Source: Luteimonas kalidii
Lineage (GTDB): Bacteria; Pseudomonadota; Gammaproteobacteria; Xanthomonadales; Xanthomonadaceae
Direction: 5' to 3'
Assembly: GCF_029887935.1 (NCBI RefSeq)
Contig: NZ_JARXRO010000020.1
Coordinates: 776,683 to 840,682, forward strand
DNA: 64,000 bases
A program made the position numbers and the translations under genes. Under the pieces are notes generated by a model. The model did not search any database. It worked only from the letters and a program-made list of their open reading frames with translations, and was not told where the DNA came from. Shown here in pieces: positions 1 through 8,145 of this stretch. Within the stretch, counting starts at the first letter, position 1, and each line of letters begins with the position of its first letter.

Positions 1-111
1 CCCCTGCCCGGGGCGCTGCGGGGCCTTCCGGAGGCGCGGGGCGCCCCCAAAATAATCTTGTAGCGTCTCGGGTCCGGATACGTGGACCTGTTGTCGATCG
101 ACTCGGCCCGG

Positions 112-185
112 GCCCCGGGTGCGCTTCGCTTACCCGGGCCACACGGCGATGCGGCCGCCCCCGGGTGCGTTTTGCTTGCCCGGGC
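112..185. repeat. Two tandem REP-like palindromes
   Basis: Two GC-rich palindromes lie side by side at about 114-139 and 160-185. Each has CCCGGGTGCG on the left and a near-complementary right arm ending in CCCGGGC, with a small central loop (CTTCGCTTA in the first, a T-rich variant in the second). Both sit just downstream of the receptor stop codon. Short palindromes of this shape behave as REP elements or transcription terminators in Xanthomonads. Either role fits here. The flanking bases 1-111 show no supportable gene. Confidence 0.55.
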
Positions 186-195
186 TACGATCGGA

Positions 196-2532
196 TCAGA
201 ACGCCCAGCGCATGACCAGCTGGTAGCTGGGACCGGCTTCCTCGGTTTCCAGTTCGTACTCGTCGTAGTCGCGGTCGATCTGGTCGCCGAGCGTGTCGAA
301 CTTGTCGAAGAACTCGTCCTTCGACGCGTCGAGCAGGTTCGAGGCCGACAACCGCACCGACACGCTGTCGCCGAAGCGCTTCTCCACGAACGCCTCGAGG
401 TCTGCGCCGTAGCGGATCTTCACTTCCTCGGCGAGGATGCGCGTGTAGGCATCGCCCTGCTTGCGATAGGACAGACCGAAGCTGGATTCGAGCGTCGGCA
501 GGTCCTGGATGAAGCCGACGTTGAAGGTCGAACGCGCCTGGTCGTTGAAGCGGCGCTCGCCCAGGAAGTCATCCACCTTCGAATCGACCCAGGCGTAATT
601 CATGAACACGCCGGTGTGTTCCATGCCGAACGCGCTCAGCGGCGTGGAGAGGTCGAACTCGATGCCGTACACCTGGCCGTCGCCGACGTTGGCCGAGGAG
701 AACACGAAGCTTTCGGCCGGCTCGGCCGCCATCGCCTCCTCGATCGTGGCGTAGTCGCCGTCCTCGACCAGCTCCTCCCACACCGCGATCGCCTCCTCGC
801 TCGGCGCGCCGGTGTTCACCAGCTCGATCAGGTCCTTGACGTCGCGGTAGAACACGTTGACGCCGAACACGCCGCGGCGGCCGAGGCGGCGCTCGTAGCC
901 GAAATCCAGTCCGTTCGCGTTCTCGGCGTCGAGCTGCGGGTTGCCGATGTAGTCGTTGTCGCCGAACTCGCCGTCGAGCATGGCGGGCACCAGTTCGTTG
1001 AAGTTCGGGCGCTTCACGCTGCGGGCGAGCGACAGGCTCAGGCGGTCGGCGTCGGTGAGGTCCCACTTCAGGTGCAGCGACGGCAGCAGTTCGTCGTAAT
1101 CCTTGGTCGATGCGCCTTCGGTTTCGCCATCCTCGATGTAGCGGATCTCCGATTCGGTGGTCTCCAGGCGCAGGCCCGCTTCCCACGACACGATGCCGGC
1201 CTGGCCGGAGAACATCAGGTACGGGTCGAGCCGGGTCTCTTCGATCACGCTCTCGACGGTGCCGTCGATTTCATAGACCACCGGGTCGCCTTCGGCCTCG
1301 GCCGCCCACTCGTAGAACGTGTGGTCGATGTCGCGCTCCTTGCGGCGGTAATCGACGCCGAATTCCATTTCCGTCGAGGCGCCGACGTCGCGCTTGTGGG
1401 CGATCTCGAAGCGCGTTTCCGCGTCCTTGGCGTCGATCGCCAGCGATTCAGCCTCCGACTCGTCCCATTCGCCGTCGACGTAGGCGTGCGCCTCCTCGCT
1501 TTCCACGCTGTCGTCCTCGAAGCGCGCGTGGTCGACACCGAGTTCGGTGGTGCCACCGGCCATGTCGAAGCGATACTCCACGCCCAGGCCCCAGTTCTTC
1601 TGGTCGACGGTGGAGCGGCCGGGCACGTCGGCGGTGATCACCTCGCCGTCGTCGTACTCCTCCTCGAACGAGACCTCGGTGATGTCGCGGTCGGTCTTCA
1701 CGAAGAAGCCGTCGACGCCCAGGCGGCCGGTCTCGCCCACGTCGACGGTGTAGGAGACATTGCCCGAGTAGTCGCGGCCGTCCTTGACCTCGGTCTGGTC
1801 TTCCCAGCTCACGAGTTCGTCCATCGACGGGTCGGAGAACCGGTCCGAGCGCTTGATCTTGGCGCGGTAGCGGTCCTGCACGTTGATGCCCGCGAGCACG
1901 CGCCCGCCCAGGGCCTCGCCGCTGGTCACGGCGCCGAAGGTCGGGTTCACCTCGCCGTCGAAGGCGCGGTTCACGCCCACGCGCAGGTAGCTGCCGTCGA
2001 ACGCGTAGGCATCGCGCAGGATGATGTTGATCGCGCCGGCCACGGCGTCGCCGGACCGGTTGGCGCTGTTGCTGCGCAGGATCTCGATCCGGTCGACCAT
2101 CTCGGCCGGGATGCGGTCGACCCAGAACGAGCGGTCGTCGCCGGCCCCCGGGACCTGCTTGCCGTTGATCAGGATCTGGGTGTAGCCGCCGCCCAGGCCG
2201 CGCAGCTGCACGCCGTCGTATTCGCCGATATCGGACCCGACGAACGCCGCGCCCGGCAGGCGCTTGACCATGTCGCCGACGGTGTTGGGCTCGAAGCGCT
2301 GGAAATATTCCAGGTCGTAACTGAGCACCGGTGCGGTGTCGTCGGTGCGGTTTCGGTAGGCGATCTCGCCCTGGACCACGACCGCGTCGAGGTCCTTGGG
2401 ATCGCCGGCGACGGCGGCGGCCGCGTCGGCAGCGGTGTTCGCGTCGGGCGCGGCGAACGCGCCGCCGGCCGGCAGCAGCAGGGCGCAGGCGAGTGCGCGT
2501 GACAGGCCGATGGCCAGTGCGTGACGTGTCAT
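196..2532 (-). CDS. TonB-dependent outer-membrane receptor
   Basis: A 778-residue outer-membrane active transporter. It opens with a Sec signal peptide (MTRHALAIGLSRALACALLL, cleaved after AFA), then a plug domain with a TonB-box-like DLDAVVVQG near residue 48, and the plug motif GGYTQILINGKQVPG. A long beta-barrel follows and ends in the terminal aromatic expected of barrel proteins (MRWAF). The start at 2532 is preferred over the in-frame upstream ATG at 2592 because it places the signal peptide at the N terminus. The substrate is not visible in sequence. The divergent neighbours are a phytase-like lipoprotein and phosphatases, so a phosphorylated organic ligand such as phytate is a reasonable inference. 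I see no Fur box in its promoter, which argues against a siderophore receptor. Confidence 0.92.
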   Translation of the reverse strand: MTRHALAIGLSRALACALLLPAGGAFAAPDANTAADAAAAVAGDPKDLDAVVVQGEIAYRNRTDDTAPVLSYDLEYFQRFEPNTVGDMVKRLPGAAFVGSDIGEYDGVQLRGLGGGYTQILINGKQVPGAGDDRSFWVDRIPAEMVDRIEILRSNSANRSGDAVAGAINIILRDAYAFDGSYLRVGVNRAFDGEVNPTFGAVTSGEALGGRVLAGINVQDRYRAKIKRSDRFSDPSMDELVSWEDQTEVKDGRDYSGNVSYTVDVGETGRLGVDGFFVKTDRDITEVSFEEEYDDGEVITADVPGRSTVDQKNWGLGVEYRFDMAGGTTELGVDHARFEDDSVESEEAHAYVDGEWDESEAESLAIDAKDAETRFEIAHKRDVGASTEMEFGVDYRRKERDIDHTFYEWAAEAEGDPVVYEIDGTVESVIEETRLDPYLMFSGQAGIVSWEAGLRLETTESEIRYIEDGETEGASTKDYDELLPSLHLKWDLTDADRLSLSLARSVKRPNFNELVPAMLDGEFGDNDYIGNPQLDAENANGLDFGYERRLGRRGVFGVNVFYRDVKDLIELVNTGAPSEEAIAVWEELVEDGDYATIEEAMAAEPAESFVFSSANVGDGQVYGIEFDLSTPLSAFGMEHTGVFMNYAWVDSKVDDFLGERRFNDQARSTFNVGFIQDLPTLESSFGLSYRKQGDAYTRILAEEVKIRYGADLEAFVEKRFGDSVSVRLSASNLLDASKDEFFDKFDTLGDQIDRDYDEYELETEEAGPSYQLVMRWAF

Positions 2533-2650
2533 GTGTGGGGTCTGCGGGTGGGAAATGAACGAAACTTTCACCCGGCGATATGTCGCTGACATGACAGCGC
2601 AAAGACTCCGTCACGATCCGAGGGGGACGCGGCGCGCGATTCTCGGGAAT

Positions 2651-2667
2651 GTCACATTTGCGTCATA
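2651..2667 (+). promoter_or_regulatory. PhoB-box-like direct repeat
   Basis: GTCA occurs at 2651-2654 and again at 2662-2665, exactly 11 bp apart, in the order tGTCAcatttgcGTCAta. The classic PhoB box is two 11-bp repeats containing TGTCA. The element lies in the 172-bp divergent region between the TonB receptor and the phytase-like gene, about 40 bp before the ATG at 2705, and a weak -10-like TACGAT follows at 2666. Neighbouring phosphatase functions support the reading. Degeneracy of the box keeps this tentative. Confidence 0.5.
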
Positions 2668-2704
2668 CGATCCTGCGCTTCCCCAAGACCGTTCCGAAGC
2701 GACC

Positions 2705-3868
2705 ATGACCATTGATCTCCGCCACCTGCCGCTGGCGCTCGCGCTCCTGTCCCTTGCCGCGTGCACAACCACGCCACCCGCCGACGCGCCCGCGACTGCG
2801 AACCCGCCCGCGGCCGTCGACCGCGAGCCCGACGAGTACGAGGCCGACGACGTCCTGCTGCGCGACCACGACGTGCCGCACGTGGTGGTGGCCGAGGCGT
2901 TCGTCACCGCGTCGACGCCGGACGACAACATCGATTCGCCGGCCAGCTGGATGGACGGCGGCCGACGGATGCTGGTGGCCACCGCCAAGGCGAGCGACCA
3001 GCTGGTCGTGTACGACGGGGCCACCGGCGCCCGGCTGCGTGCGGTCGGCGGCAGCGGCGACGGCCCGGGACAGCTGCGGCGTCCGAACGGCGTGGCCACC
3101 GTCGACGACCGCGTGCTGTTCGTGGTCGAGCGCGACAACCGCCGCTTGCAGGCGTTCTCGCTGCCGGGGCTCGAGCCGCTGCTGTCGTTCGGCCAAGACG
3201 GGCTGCGCCAGCCCTACGGCCTGTGGGTGCGTCCGCACGATGGCGGCTACGAGGTGCTGGTGAGCGATGCCTACATGGCGGGCGAGGACGCGGAAGGCGA
3301 GGACATCGTGCCGCCACTGGCCGAGCTCGGCCAGCGTTTCCGCCGCTACCAGGTGGGCGAGCGCGACGGCGCCTGGAGCGCGCGCGAAACCGGGACCTTC
3401 GGCGACACCACCGCGGCCGGCGCGATCCGCGTGCCCGAATCGCTGTTCGGCGATGCCGCGAACGATCGCCTGCTGGTCGCCGAGGAAGACGTACCGACCG
3501 GCACACGCCTGCGCGAGTACGACCTGCAGGGCCGCTACCGCGGGCGGGACGTCGGTGCCGGGCAGTACGTCGCGCAGGCCGAGGGCATCGCGCTGATGGA
3601 GTGCAGGGATGGCAGCGGCTGGTGGGTGGCGAGCGACCAGTTCGCAGATCGCACCGTGTTCCACCTGTTCGACCGCACCCGCCTGGCGCACGTGGGCTCG
3701 TTCGCGGGCCAGGTCACCGGGCTGACCGACGGGGTGTGGCTGGACCCGCGCGGCGACGCGCGCTTTCCCGACGGCGTGTTCTATGCCTCGCACCTCGACG
3801 CAGCGGTGGCCGCGTTCGACTGGCGCGACATCGCCGCCGCGCTGAAGCTGCCCGCATGCGCGCGCTGA
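2705..3868 (+). CDS. Phytase-like beta-propeller lipoprotein
   Basis: A 387-residue exported lipoprotein: hydrophobic leader followed by the lipobox LSLAAC, then a Thr/Pro/Ala linker. The body reads as a six-bladed propeller with repeated short beta motifs (RRMLVATAKASDQLVVYDG, RVLFVVERDNRRLQAF, GSGWWVASDQFADRTVFHLF). The order "DDNIDSPASW" near the N terminus, then "QAEGIAL", and near the C terminus "FPDGVFYASH" parallels beta-propeller phytases, which release phosphate from phytate. NHL-type proteins have a related fold and remain an alternative. The start at 2705 is chosen because it begins the lipoprotein signal. The stop overlaps the next gene by 13 bp, so the two are probably co-translated. 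Divergent TonB receptor and downstream phosphatases suggest a phosphate-scavenging operon. Confidence 0.75.
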   Translation: MTIDLRHLPLALALLSLAACTTTPPADAPATANPPAAVDREPDEYEADDVLLRDHDVPHVVVAEAFVTASTPDDNIDSPASWMDGGRRMLVATAKASDQLVVYDGATGARLRAVGGSGDGPGQLRRPNGVATVDDRVLFVVERDNRRLQAFSLPGLEPLLSFGQDGLRQPYGLWVRPHDGGYEVLVSDAYMAGEDAEGEDIVPPLAELGQRFRRYQVGERDGAWSARETGTFGDTTAAGAIRVPESLFGDAANDRLLVAEEDVPTGTRLREYDLQGRYRGRDVGAGQYVAQAEGIALMECRDGSGWWVASDQFADRTVFHLFDRTRLAHVGSFAGQVTGLTDGVWLDPRGDARFPDGVFYASHLDAAVAAFDWRDIAAALKLPACAR

Positions 3869-5262
3869 TCGGACGTACCACCGGCGCGCTGGCGCTCGCG
3901 GCCGCGCTGCTGTCGGCGCCGGCATGGTCATCCCTGGACGCGCGCGAGACAACGCGCGAACCCACACGCGAGCCCGAACCGAACACGCGCGTTCCCGCGG
4001 GCGTGCGCCTCTATCTGCCGACGGTGTTTCCCGACCGCATCGTCGCCTCGCCGGTGCAGGACGCGGGCGAGGGCCTGGCGGTGGCCTGGCGCACCGACGC
4101 GTCCGTGCAGGCGCCGCTGCTGGAGATCGTGGAAGCGGGTGATTCGCCCGACCTGGGCGAGCCGCGCCGCATCCGCAGCGAAACCCGCCCGCTACGCTCG
4201 GACAACGGCCTCGCGCACCACCATCTCGCGGAGGTCGACGACCTGGTCGCCGACACGCTGTACGCCTGGCGCGTGCAGGGCGGCGGCACCTGGAGCGCAT
4301 GGCACCACACCCGTACCGCGGCGGCACCCGACGCTCCGCTGACCCTGCTGTATTTCGGCGACACCCAGAACAAGAACGTCAGCCTGACCACGCGCGTGGT
4401 GCGCGAGGCCATGCGGCACGCGCCCGACGCGCGCCTGGCCCTGTTCGCCGGCGACCTGGTCAGCGGCGGCGACGGCGAGGACGACGTCGAGTGGGGCGAG
4501 TGGTTCGAGGCCGCGGGAGCGCTGCCGACGTCGCTGGTGGTGGCGCCGGCCGCGGGCAACCACGAGCACTTCGAGGAGTTCGAGGACACGCCGCGCGAGC
4601 GCCGCGTGCTCGGCGCGCACTGGCCGCTGCAGTTCTCGCTGCCCGGCAACGGGGCGCCCGGCGCGGAGCGCACGACGTACTGGTTCGACTACCAGGACGT
4701 GCGCATCGCGGTGCTCGACGGCACCTCGGCGCTCGACCTGGGCACCGCGCAGGCGCAGGCGCGCTGGCTGGACGGGGTGCTCGCGCGGGATCCACCGCGC
4801 TGGAGCATCGTCATGATCCACCAGCCGTTCTATTCGCCGCGCGCCGGGCGCGACAACGCCGAATTGCGCGAGCACCTGCTGCCGGTGATCCGTCGCCACG
4901 GCGTGGACCTGGTGCTGCAGGGGCACGACCACGTCTACGGTCGTCGTCTGGACGAGGACGGCCGCCTGCCGGTGTTCGCGGTTTCGGTGACCGGGGCGAA
5001 GCAGTACCGGCTCTCGCCCGGCGCGCGCGACACCATGGCGCCGGTGGCCGAGGACACCCAGCTGTTCCAGGTCATCCGCATCGAGGGCGATCGCCTGCGC
5101 TACGAGGCGCGCACCGCCACCGGACGCCTGTACGACGCGTTTGAATTGACGGGCGCGCGCGGCGCGCGCCGTCTGGTCGAACAGATGGACAGCCGCATAG
5201 ACCGGCGCCTGTGTGCGCGCGCCGAGACGCTCAAGGGACGCAGCGACCGCTGCTGGGAGTGA
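3856..5262 (+). CDS. Purple-acid-phosphatase-like metallophosphoesterase
   Basis: A 468-residue exported protein with an N-terminal signal sequence (ALALAAALLSAPAWS), then an Fn3-like N-terminal domain (VAWRTDASVQ ... LYAWRVQGGGTWS) as in purple acid phosphatases. The calcineurin-like domain carries the metal-binding motifs in order: YFGDTQN, FAGDLVSGG, AAGNHEHF, MIHQPFY and GHDHVYGR. The enzyme should hydrolyse phosphomonoesters in the periplasm or outside the cell. The ATG at 3856 lies inside the end of the phytase-like gene (13-bp overlap), so translation is probably coupled. The pyrophosphatase gene follows at once. The exact substrate is unknown. The metal-site motifs are all intact. Confidence 0.9.
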   Translation: MRALIGRTTGALALAAALLSAPAWSSLDARETTREPTREPEPNTRVPAGVRLYLPTVFPDRIVASPVQDAGEGLAVAWRTDASVQAPLLEIVEAGDSPDLGEPRRIRSETRPLRSDNGLAHHHLAEVDDLVADTLYAWRVQGGGTWSAWHHTRTAAAPDAPLTLLYFGDTQNKNVSLTTRVVREAMRHAPDARLALFAGDLVSGGDGEDDVEWGEWFEAAGALPTSLVVAPAAGNHEHFEEFEDTPRERRVLGAHWPLQFSLPGNGAPGAERTTYWFDYQDVRIAVLDGTSALDLGTAQAQARWLDGVLARDPPRWSIVMIHQPFYSPRAGRDNAELREHLLPVIRRHGVDLVLQGHDHVYGRRLDEDGRLPVFAVSVTGAKQYRLSPGARDTMAPVAEDTQLFQVIRIEGDRLRYEARTATGRLYDAFELTGARGARRLVEQMDSRIDRRLCARAETLKGRSDRCWE

Positions 5263-5267
5263 ACGCC

Positions 5268-5954
5268 GTGCGCGAGCATGCCCAGCGGTGCCGCCGCCGT
5301 CCCGCTGCGGGACGCACGCACGCGCGTCGTTCCACGGCGCTCGCGTGCGCGCTGCTGGCGCTGGCCATGCCGCTCGCGGCGATCGCGAAACCGCCGCCCG
5401 AGGACCGGGTACGCCACCCTTTCCTGGCCGCGCAGCCGGACGACATCCCGGCATCCGCCGTGATGGCGGTGGAAATCCCCGCCGGCGGCGCGATCAAGTA
5501 CGAGATCGGCAGCGACGGCCTGGTGTTCGTCGACCGCTTCCTGCCGATGCCGGTCGCGTATCCGGCCAACTACGGATCGTTGCCACGCACGCTCGCCGGC
5601 GACGGCGATCCGCTCGATGCCCTGGTACTGACGCGCGCGCCGCTGCCGCCGGGCGTACTGGTGCGCTTCCGGCCGGTCGGCGTGCTGCGCATGGTCGACG
5701 CCGGCGAACGCGACGAGAAGCTCGTCGGTGTGCCGGTGGACGCGGTCGATGCCGGCTACGCGGACATCCGCGACATCGGCGACGTGCCGGCCGCCGAGCG
5801 CGACCGCATCGAGGCGTTCTTCCGCCTCTACAAGGACACGGGCCACGGCGCGAACCCGGTGCAGCTGTCGGGTTTCGGCGACGCGGCCGAAGCCCGCGCG
5901 CTGCTGCGAGAGGCGATCGCGCGCTTCGCGGCGCGGGACGCCGCCACGCCCTGA
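5268..5954 (+). CDS. ppa: Exported family I inorganic pyrophosphatase
   Basis: A 228-residue family I pyrophosphatase. The catalytic core is intact: EIPAGGAIKYEI, VFVDRFLPMPVAYPANYG, the metal site GDGDPLDAL, RPVGVLRMVDAGERDEKLVGVP and a final FFRLYKDTG helix. Unlike the usual cytoplasmic enzyme of about 175 residues, it has about 45 extra N-terminal residues with an Arg-rich stretch and a hydrophobic core (ALACALLALAMPLAAIA), read as a Sec signal peptide. A GTG start at 5268 is chosen because GGGAGTGA lies about 8 nt upstream. Five bases separate it from the phosphoesterase stop. It would convert pyrophosphate released outside the cytoplasm to phosphate. A second, cytoplasmic Ppa elsewhere in the genome is expected. 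Confidence 0.88.
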   Translation: MREHAQRCRRRPAAGRTHARRSTALACALLALAMPLAAIAKPPPEDRVRHPFLAAQPDDIPASAVMAVEIPAGGAIKYEIGSDGLVFVDRFLPMPVAYPANYGSLPRTLAGDGDPLDALVLTRAPLPPGVLVRFRPVGVLRMVDAGERDEKLVGVPVDAVDAGYADIRDIGDVPAAERDRIEAFFRLYKDTGHGANPVQLSGFGDAAEARALLREAIARFAARDAATP

Positions 5955-5959
5955 CCATC

Positions 5960-5982
5960 GCGTCGCGCCATGTGCGCGACGC
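5960..5982. terminator. Hairpin between convergent genes
   Basis: A perfect 9-bp inverted repeat, GCGTCGCGC (5960-5968) and GCGCGACGC (5974-5982), with loop CATGT, sits between the convergent pyrophosphatase and aminotransferase stops. It lacks a T tract, so it may be a bidirectional transcript-end hairpin rather than a classical intrinsic terminator. Confidence 0.5.
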
Positions 5983-6000
5983 ATCCGGCGTATCGATGCG

Positions 6001-7497
6001 TCAGGCGGCCTGCGCCGCCGACTGCCGCGGCCCTTCGCGCAGCGCCTTGCCCACCATCGACACCAGCAGTTCGAGCTCGTCGGCAGTGGTCTCGAAGCGC
6101 GGGGTGAAGCGCAGCGAGTTGGCCCCACCATGGATCACGCCGATGCCCTGTTCGCGCAGCCACTCCTCGGTGGAGCCGGCGCCGTAGCACTTGAACTGCG
6201 GCGCGAGTTCGCACGAGAACAGCAGTCCGGTGCCCTGGACCTTCGTGATCAGCCCGCCGAGTTCGGCCTTCAGCGCCTCCAGCCGTGCCACCGCCTCCCT
6301 GCCGCGCTCGCGGATGTTGGCGCGCAGCGCCGGCGTGATCGCGTCCAGCACCACGCAGGCCACGTCCAGCGCGCGCGGGTTGGTGGTCATGGTGTTGCCG
6401 TACACCCCGCTGCGGTACAGCGCGGCGGTACTGTCCGTCACGGCGAGCACCGACAGCGGGTACTGGCCGGCGTTGAGCGCCTTGGAATAGGTTTCCATGT
6501 CCGGCGCCTGGCAGCCCTCGAAGCCGGGGTAGTCGACGATCGACAGCACGCCGTGCACGCGCAGGCCGGCCTGGATCGAGTCCACCAGCAGCAGCGAGCC
6601 GTGGGCGCGGGTGAGCTCGCGCGCCACATCGTAGAACGCGCGCGGCAGGGCGCGTCCCGGGTCGCCTTCGCCCATCACCGGCTCCAGGAACACCGCCTCG
6701 ACGAACCAGCCGTTGGCCTCGGCATCGGCGAACGCGCGGCGCAGCGCATCGGCGTCGTAGGGCTCGACCGCGATCAGCGAATCCTCGCCACGGAAGCTGG
6801 CCAGGTGCTTGAGATAGGTCTTGCGGGTGGAGTCGGAATACAGCGCCGGGCGTTCGGTGCGGCCGTGGAAGCTGCCCTTGACCACGATCCGCTTCACCTT
6901 CGCGCCGGCGTGGCGTCCACCGGCCTCGGTCATCTGCAGGGTGTTGACGTCGGCGATGCGCGCGGCGAGCCCGACCGCCTCGGAGCCCGAGTTCAGGCAC
7001 AGGAAGCGCGCGAACGGGCAGCCGCCGATGCTGTGCCCGATCTCGCGACGCAGCGCGCGGTCGAACCGCAGCTGCGAGAGGTTCGGCGTCATCACGTTGG
7101 CCATGGCCTGCGGGCGCGCCATCGCCTCCAGCACCGCCGCCGGGGCGTGGCCGAAGCCGAGCATGCCGTAGCCGCCGGAGTCGTGCACCACCGCGCCTTT
7201 CAGCGTCACGATCCACGGCCCGCGCGCGGTCAGGGCGACGTACGGGTTCACCGCATCGGTGGCGTAGAAATTCACGTAGCCGGCCTGCACTGCCTCGATC
7301 TGCGCGGACTCGTCCAGTTCGAGGAGGTCGGCGAAGTCGTCGCGCAGGCGCGCGTACTCGCACGCTGCGGCATCGATCGCCTGGCGCAGCTCGGGGTGGC
7401 TCGCGGAGAGCCGCTCGATGGTGGCGTCGTCGAGTCCGGTGGTGCGGCGCTGGCCGCCATGGGCGCGCAGCGGGGCGAGGGCGTCGGTCACGGGCAT
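6001..7497 (-). CDS. Class III PLP-dependent aminotransferase
   Basis: A 498-residue fold-type I aminotransferase. Class III landmarks are present: NSGSEA (residues 169-174), SFHGRT (209-213), the PLP-ring aspartate D306 and the Schiff-base lysine K339 in TYSKAL. Several motifs depart from the family norm: DSIQAG replaces the usual DEVQTG, and SKALNAGQYPLS replaces the SKxxGGG-type sequence, so it is not a typical ornithine, GABA or GSA aminotransferase. Its amino-donor and acceptor are unknown. The start at 7497 is preferred over 7617 because alignment-like conservation begins at MPVTDALAPL. It diverges from an Lrp-family regulator across a palindromic site, which suggests amino-acid-responsive control. 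Confidence 0.85.
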   Translation of the reverse strand: MPVTDALAPLRAHGGQRRTTGLDDATIERLSASHPELRQAIDAAACEYARLRDDFADLLELDESAQIEAVQAGYVNFYATDAVNPYVALTARGPWIVTLKGAVVHDSGGYGMLGFGHAPAAVLEAMARPQAMANVMTPNLSQLRFDRALRREIGHSIGGCPFARFLCLNSGSEAVGLAARIADVNTLQMTEAGGRHAGAKVKRIVVKGSFHGRTERPALYSDSTRKTYLKHLASFRGEDSLIAVEPYDADALRRAFADAEANGWFVEAVFLEPVMGEGDPGRALPRAFYDVARELTRAHGSLLLVDSIQAGLRVHGVLSIVDYPGFEGCQAPDMETYSKALNAGQYPLSVLAVTDSTAALYRSGVYGNTMTTNPRALDVACVVLDAITPALRANIRERGREAVARLEALKAELGGLITKVQGTGLLFSCELAPQFKCYGAGSTEEWLREQGIGVIHGGANSLRFTPRFETTADELELLVSMVGKALREGPRQSAAQAA

Positions 7498-7649
7498 CGT
7501 GCGGTCTCCTGCGTTGGAAGACCCGCGGCCCGGAGCGTCGGGCGCGGGTCGCCTGGATGGCGCCAGGCGCACATGGCGGCGGGCGAAGCCCCTATTATCT
7601 CGATCCTGTCGGCACAAGGTAGGGCGGATCTGCGCAATATTCCGTATGA

Positions 7650-7668
7650 TTTCGTCGAATCGACGAAA
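7650..7668. promoter_or_regulatory. 19-bp palindromic operator of the Lrp/aminotransferase pair
   Basis: TTTCGTCGA and its exact complement TCGACGAAA flank a single central A. The palindrome lies between the divergent aminotransferase (start 7497) and Lrp gene (start 7683). An outer, not quite concentric inverted repeat TGCGCAA (7631-7637) / TTGCGCA (7672-7678) brackets it. Lrp/AsnC proteins bind such sites as dimers and usually autoregulate. The AT-rich stretch GCAATATTCCGTATGAT just upstream is a likely promoter. Confidence 0.65.
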
Positions 7669-7682
7669 CTTTTGCGCATTTC

Positions 7683-8114
7683 ATGAAGATCACCCCGGCC
7701 GATGCCCAGCTCCTGTCCGCGCTGCGCGAGAACGCCCGCGCCTCGACCGCGGAGATCGCGCGCCGGCTCGGACTGTCGCGCACCACGGTGCAGAGCCGGA
7801 TCGACCGGCTCGAGCGCGAGGACGTGATCCGCGGCTACACCGTGCGCGTGAACGAGGAGGTCGAACGCGGCCACGTCCGCGCCCATATCCTGATCACCGT
7901 GCTGCCGAAACAGATGCCGGCCGTGGTGCAGGCGCTGCGCGGCATGCCCGAGGTGCGCAGCCTGCATTCGGTGAGCGGCGCGCACGACCTGGTCGCGATG
8001 GGGGTGGTGCCCGGCGTGGCCGACATGGACGATCTCACCGACCGCATCGGCGCGGTGCCGGGCGTCGAGCGCACCACTTCGGCGGTGATCCTGTCGACCA
8101 AGTTCGAGCGCTAG
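7683..8114 (+). CDS. Lrp/AsnC family transcriptional regulator
   Basis: A 143-residue protein of standard Lrp/AsnC size. Residues 1-60 form the winged helix-turn-helix ([17 protein letters not shown], then [14 protein letters not shown]) and the remainder the RAM ligand-binding domain ([32 protein letters not shown]). It should bind an amino acid or related effector and act on nearby promoters. Divergent orientation to the class III aminotransferase, with a perfect palindrome between the two starts, makes that gene and its own promoter the best candidate targets. The effector cannot be read from sequence. Confidence 0.93.
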   Translation: MKITPADAQLLSALRENARASTAEIARRLGLSRTTVQSRIDRLEREDVIRGYTVRVNEEVERGHVRAHILITVLPKQMPAVVQALRGMPEVRSLHSVSGAHDLVAMGVVPGVADMDDLTDRIGAVPGVERTTSAVILSTKFER

Positions 8115-8133
8115 GCCGAAAGCCGGGCCGCCC

Positions 8134-8139
8134 TACAAT
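8134..8139 (+). promoter_or_regulatory. -10 element of queA, probably leaderless
   Basis: TACAAT at 8134-8139 ends six bases before the queA ATG at 8146. A transcript from it would start at or next to the ATG, and no Shine-Dalgarno sequence is visible in the gap. Confidence 0.5.
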
Positions 8140-8145
8140 TCCGCG

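Noticed and set aside
82..2502. Long open frame on the plus strand opposite the TonB receptor
   Set aside because: It is antisense to a gene with clear signal peptide, plug and barrel. Its residue composition (Arg, Val, Ala, Asp rich, no domain) is what GC-rich antisense reads give.
2533..2704. Fur box at the TonB receptor promoter
   Set aside because: No AATGAG/CTCATT-like palindrome is present there. The only good Fur site in the window is at 9216-9234.
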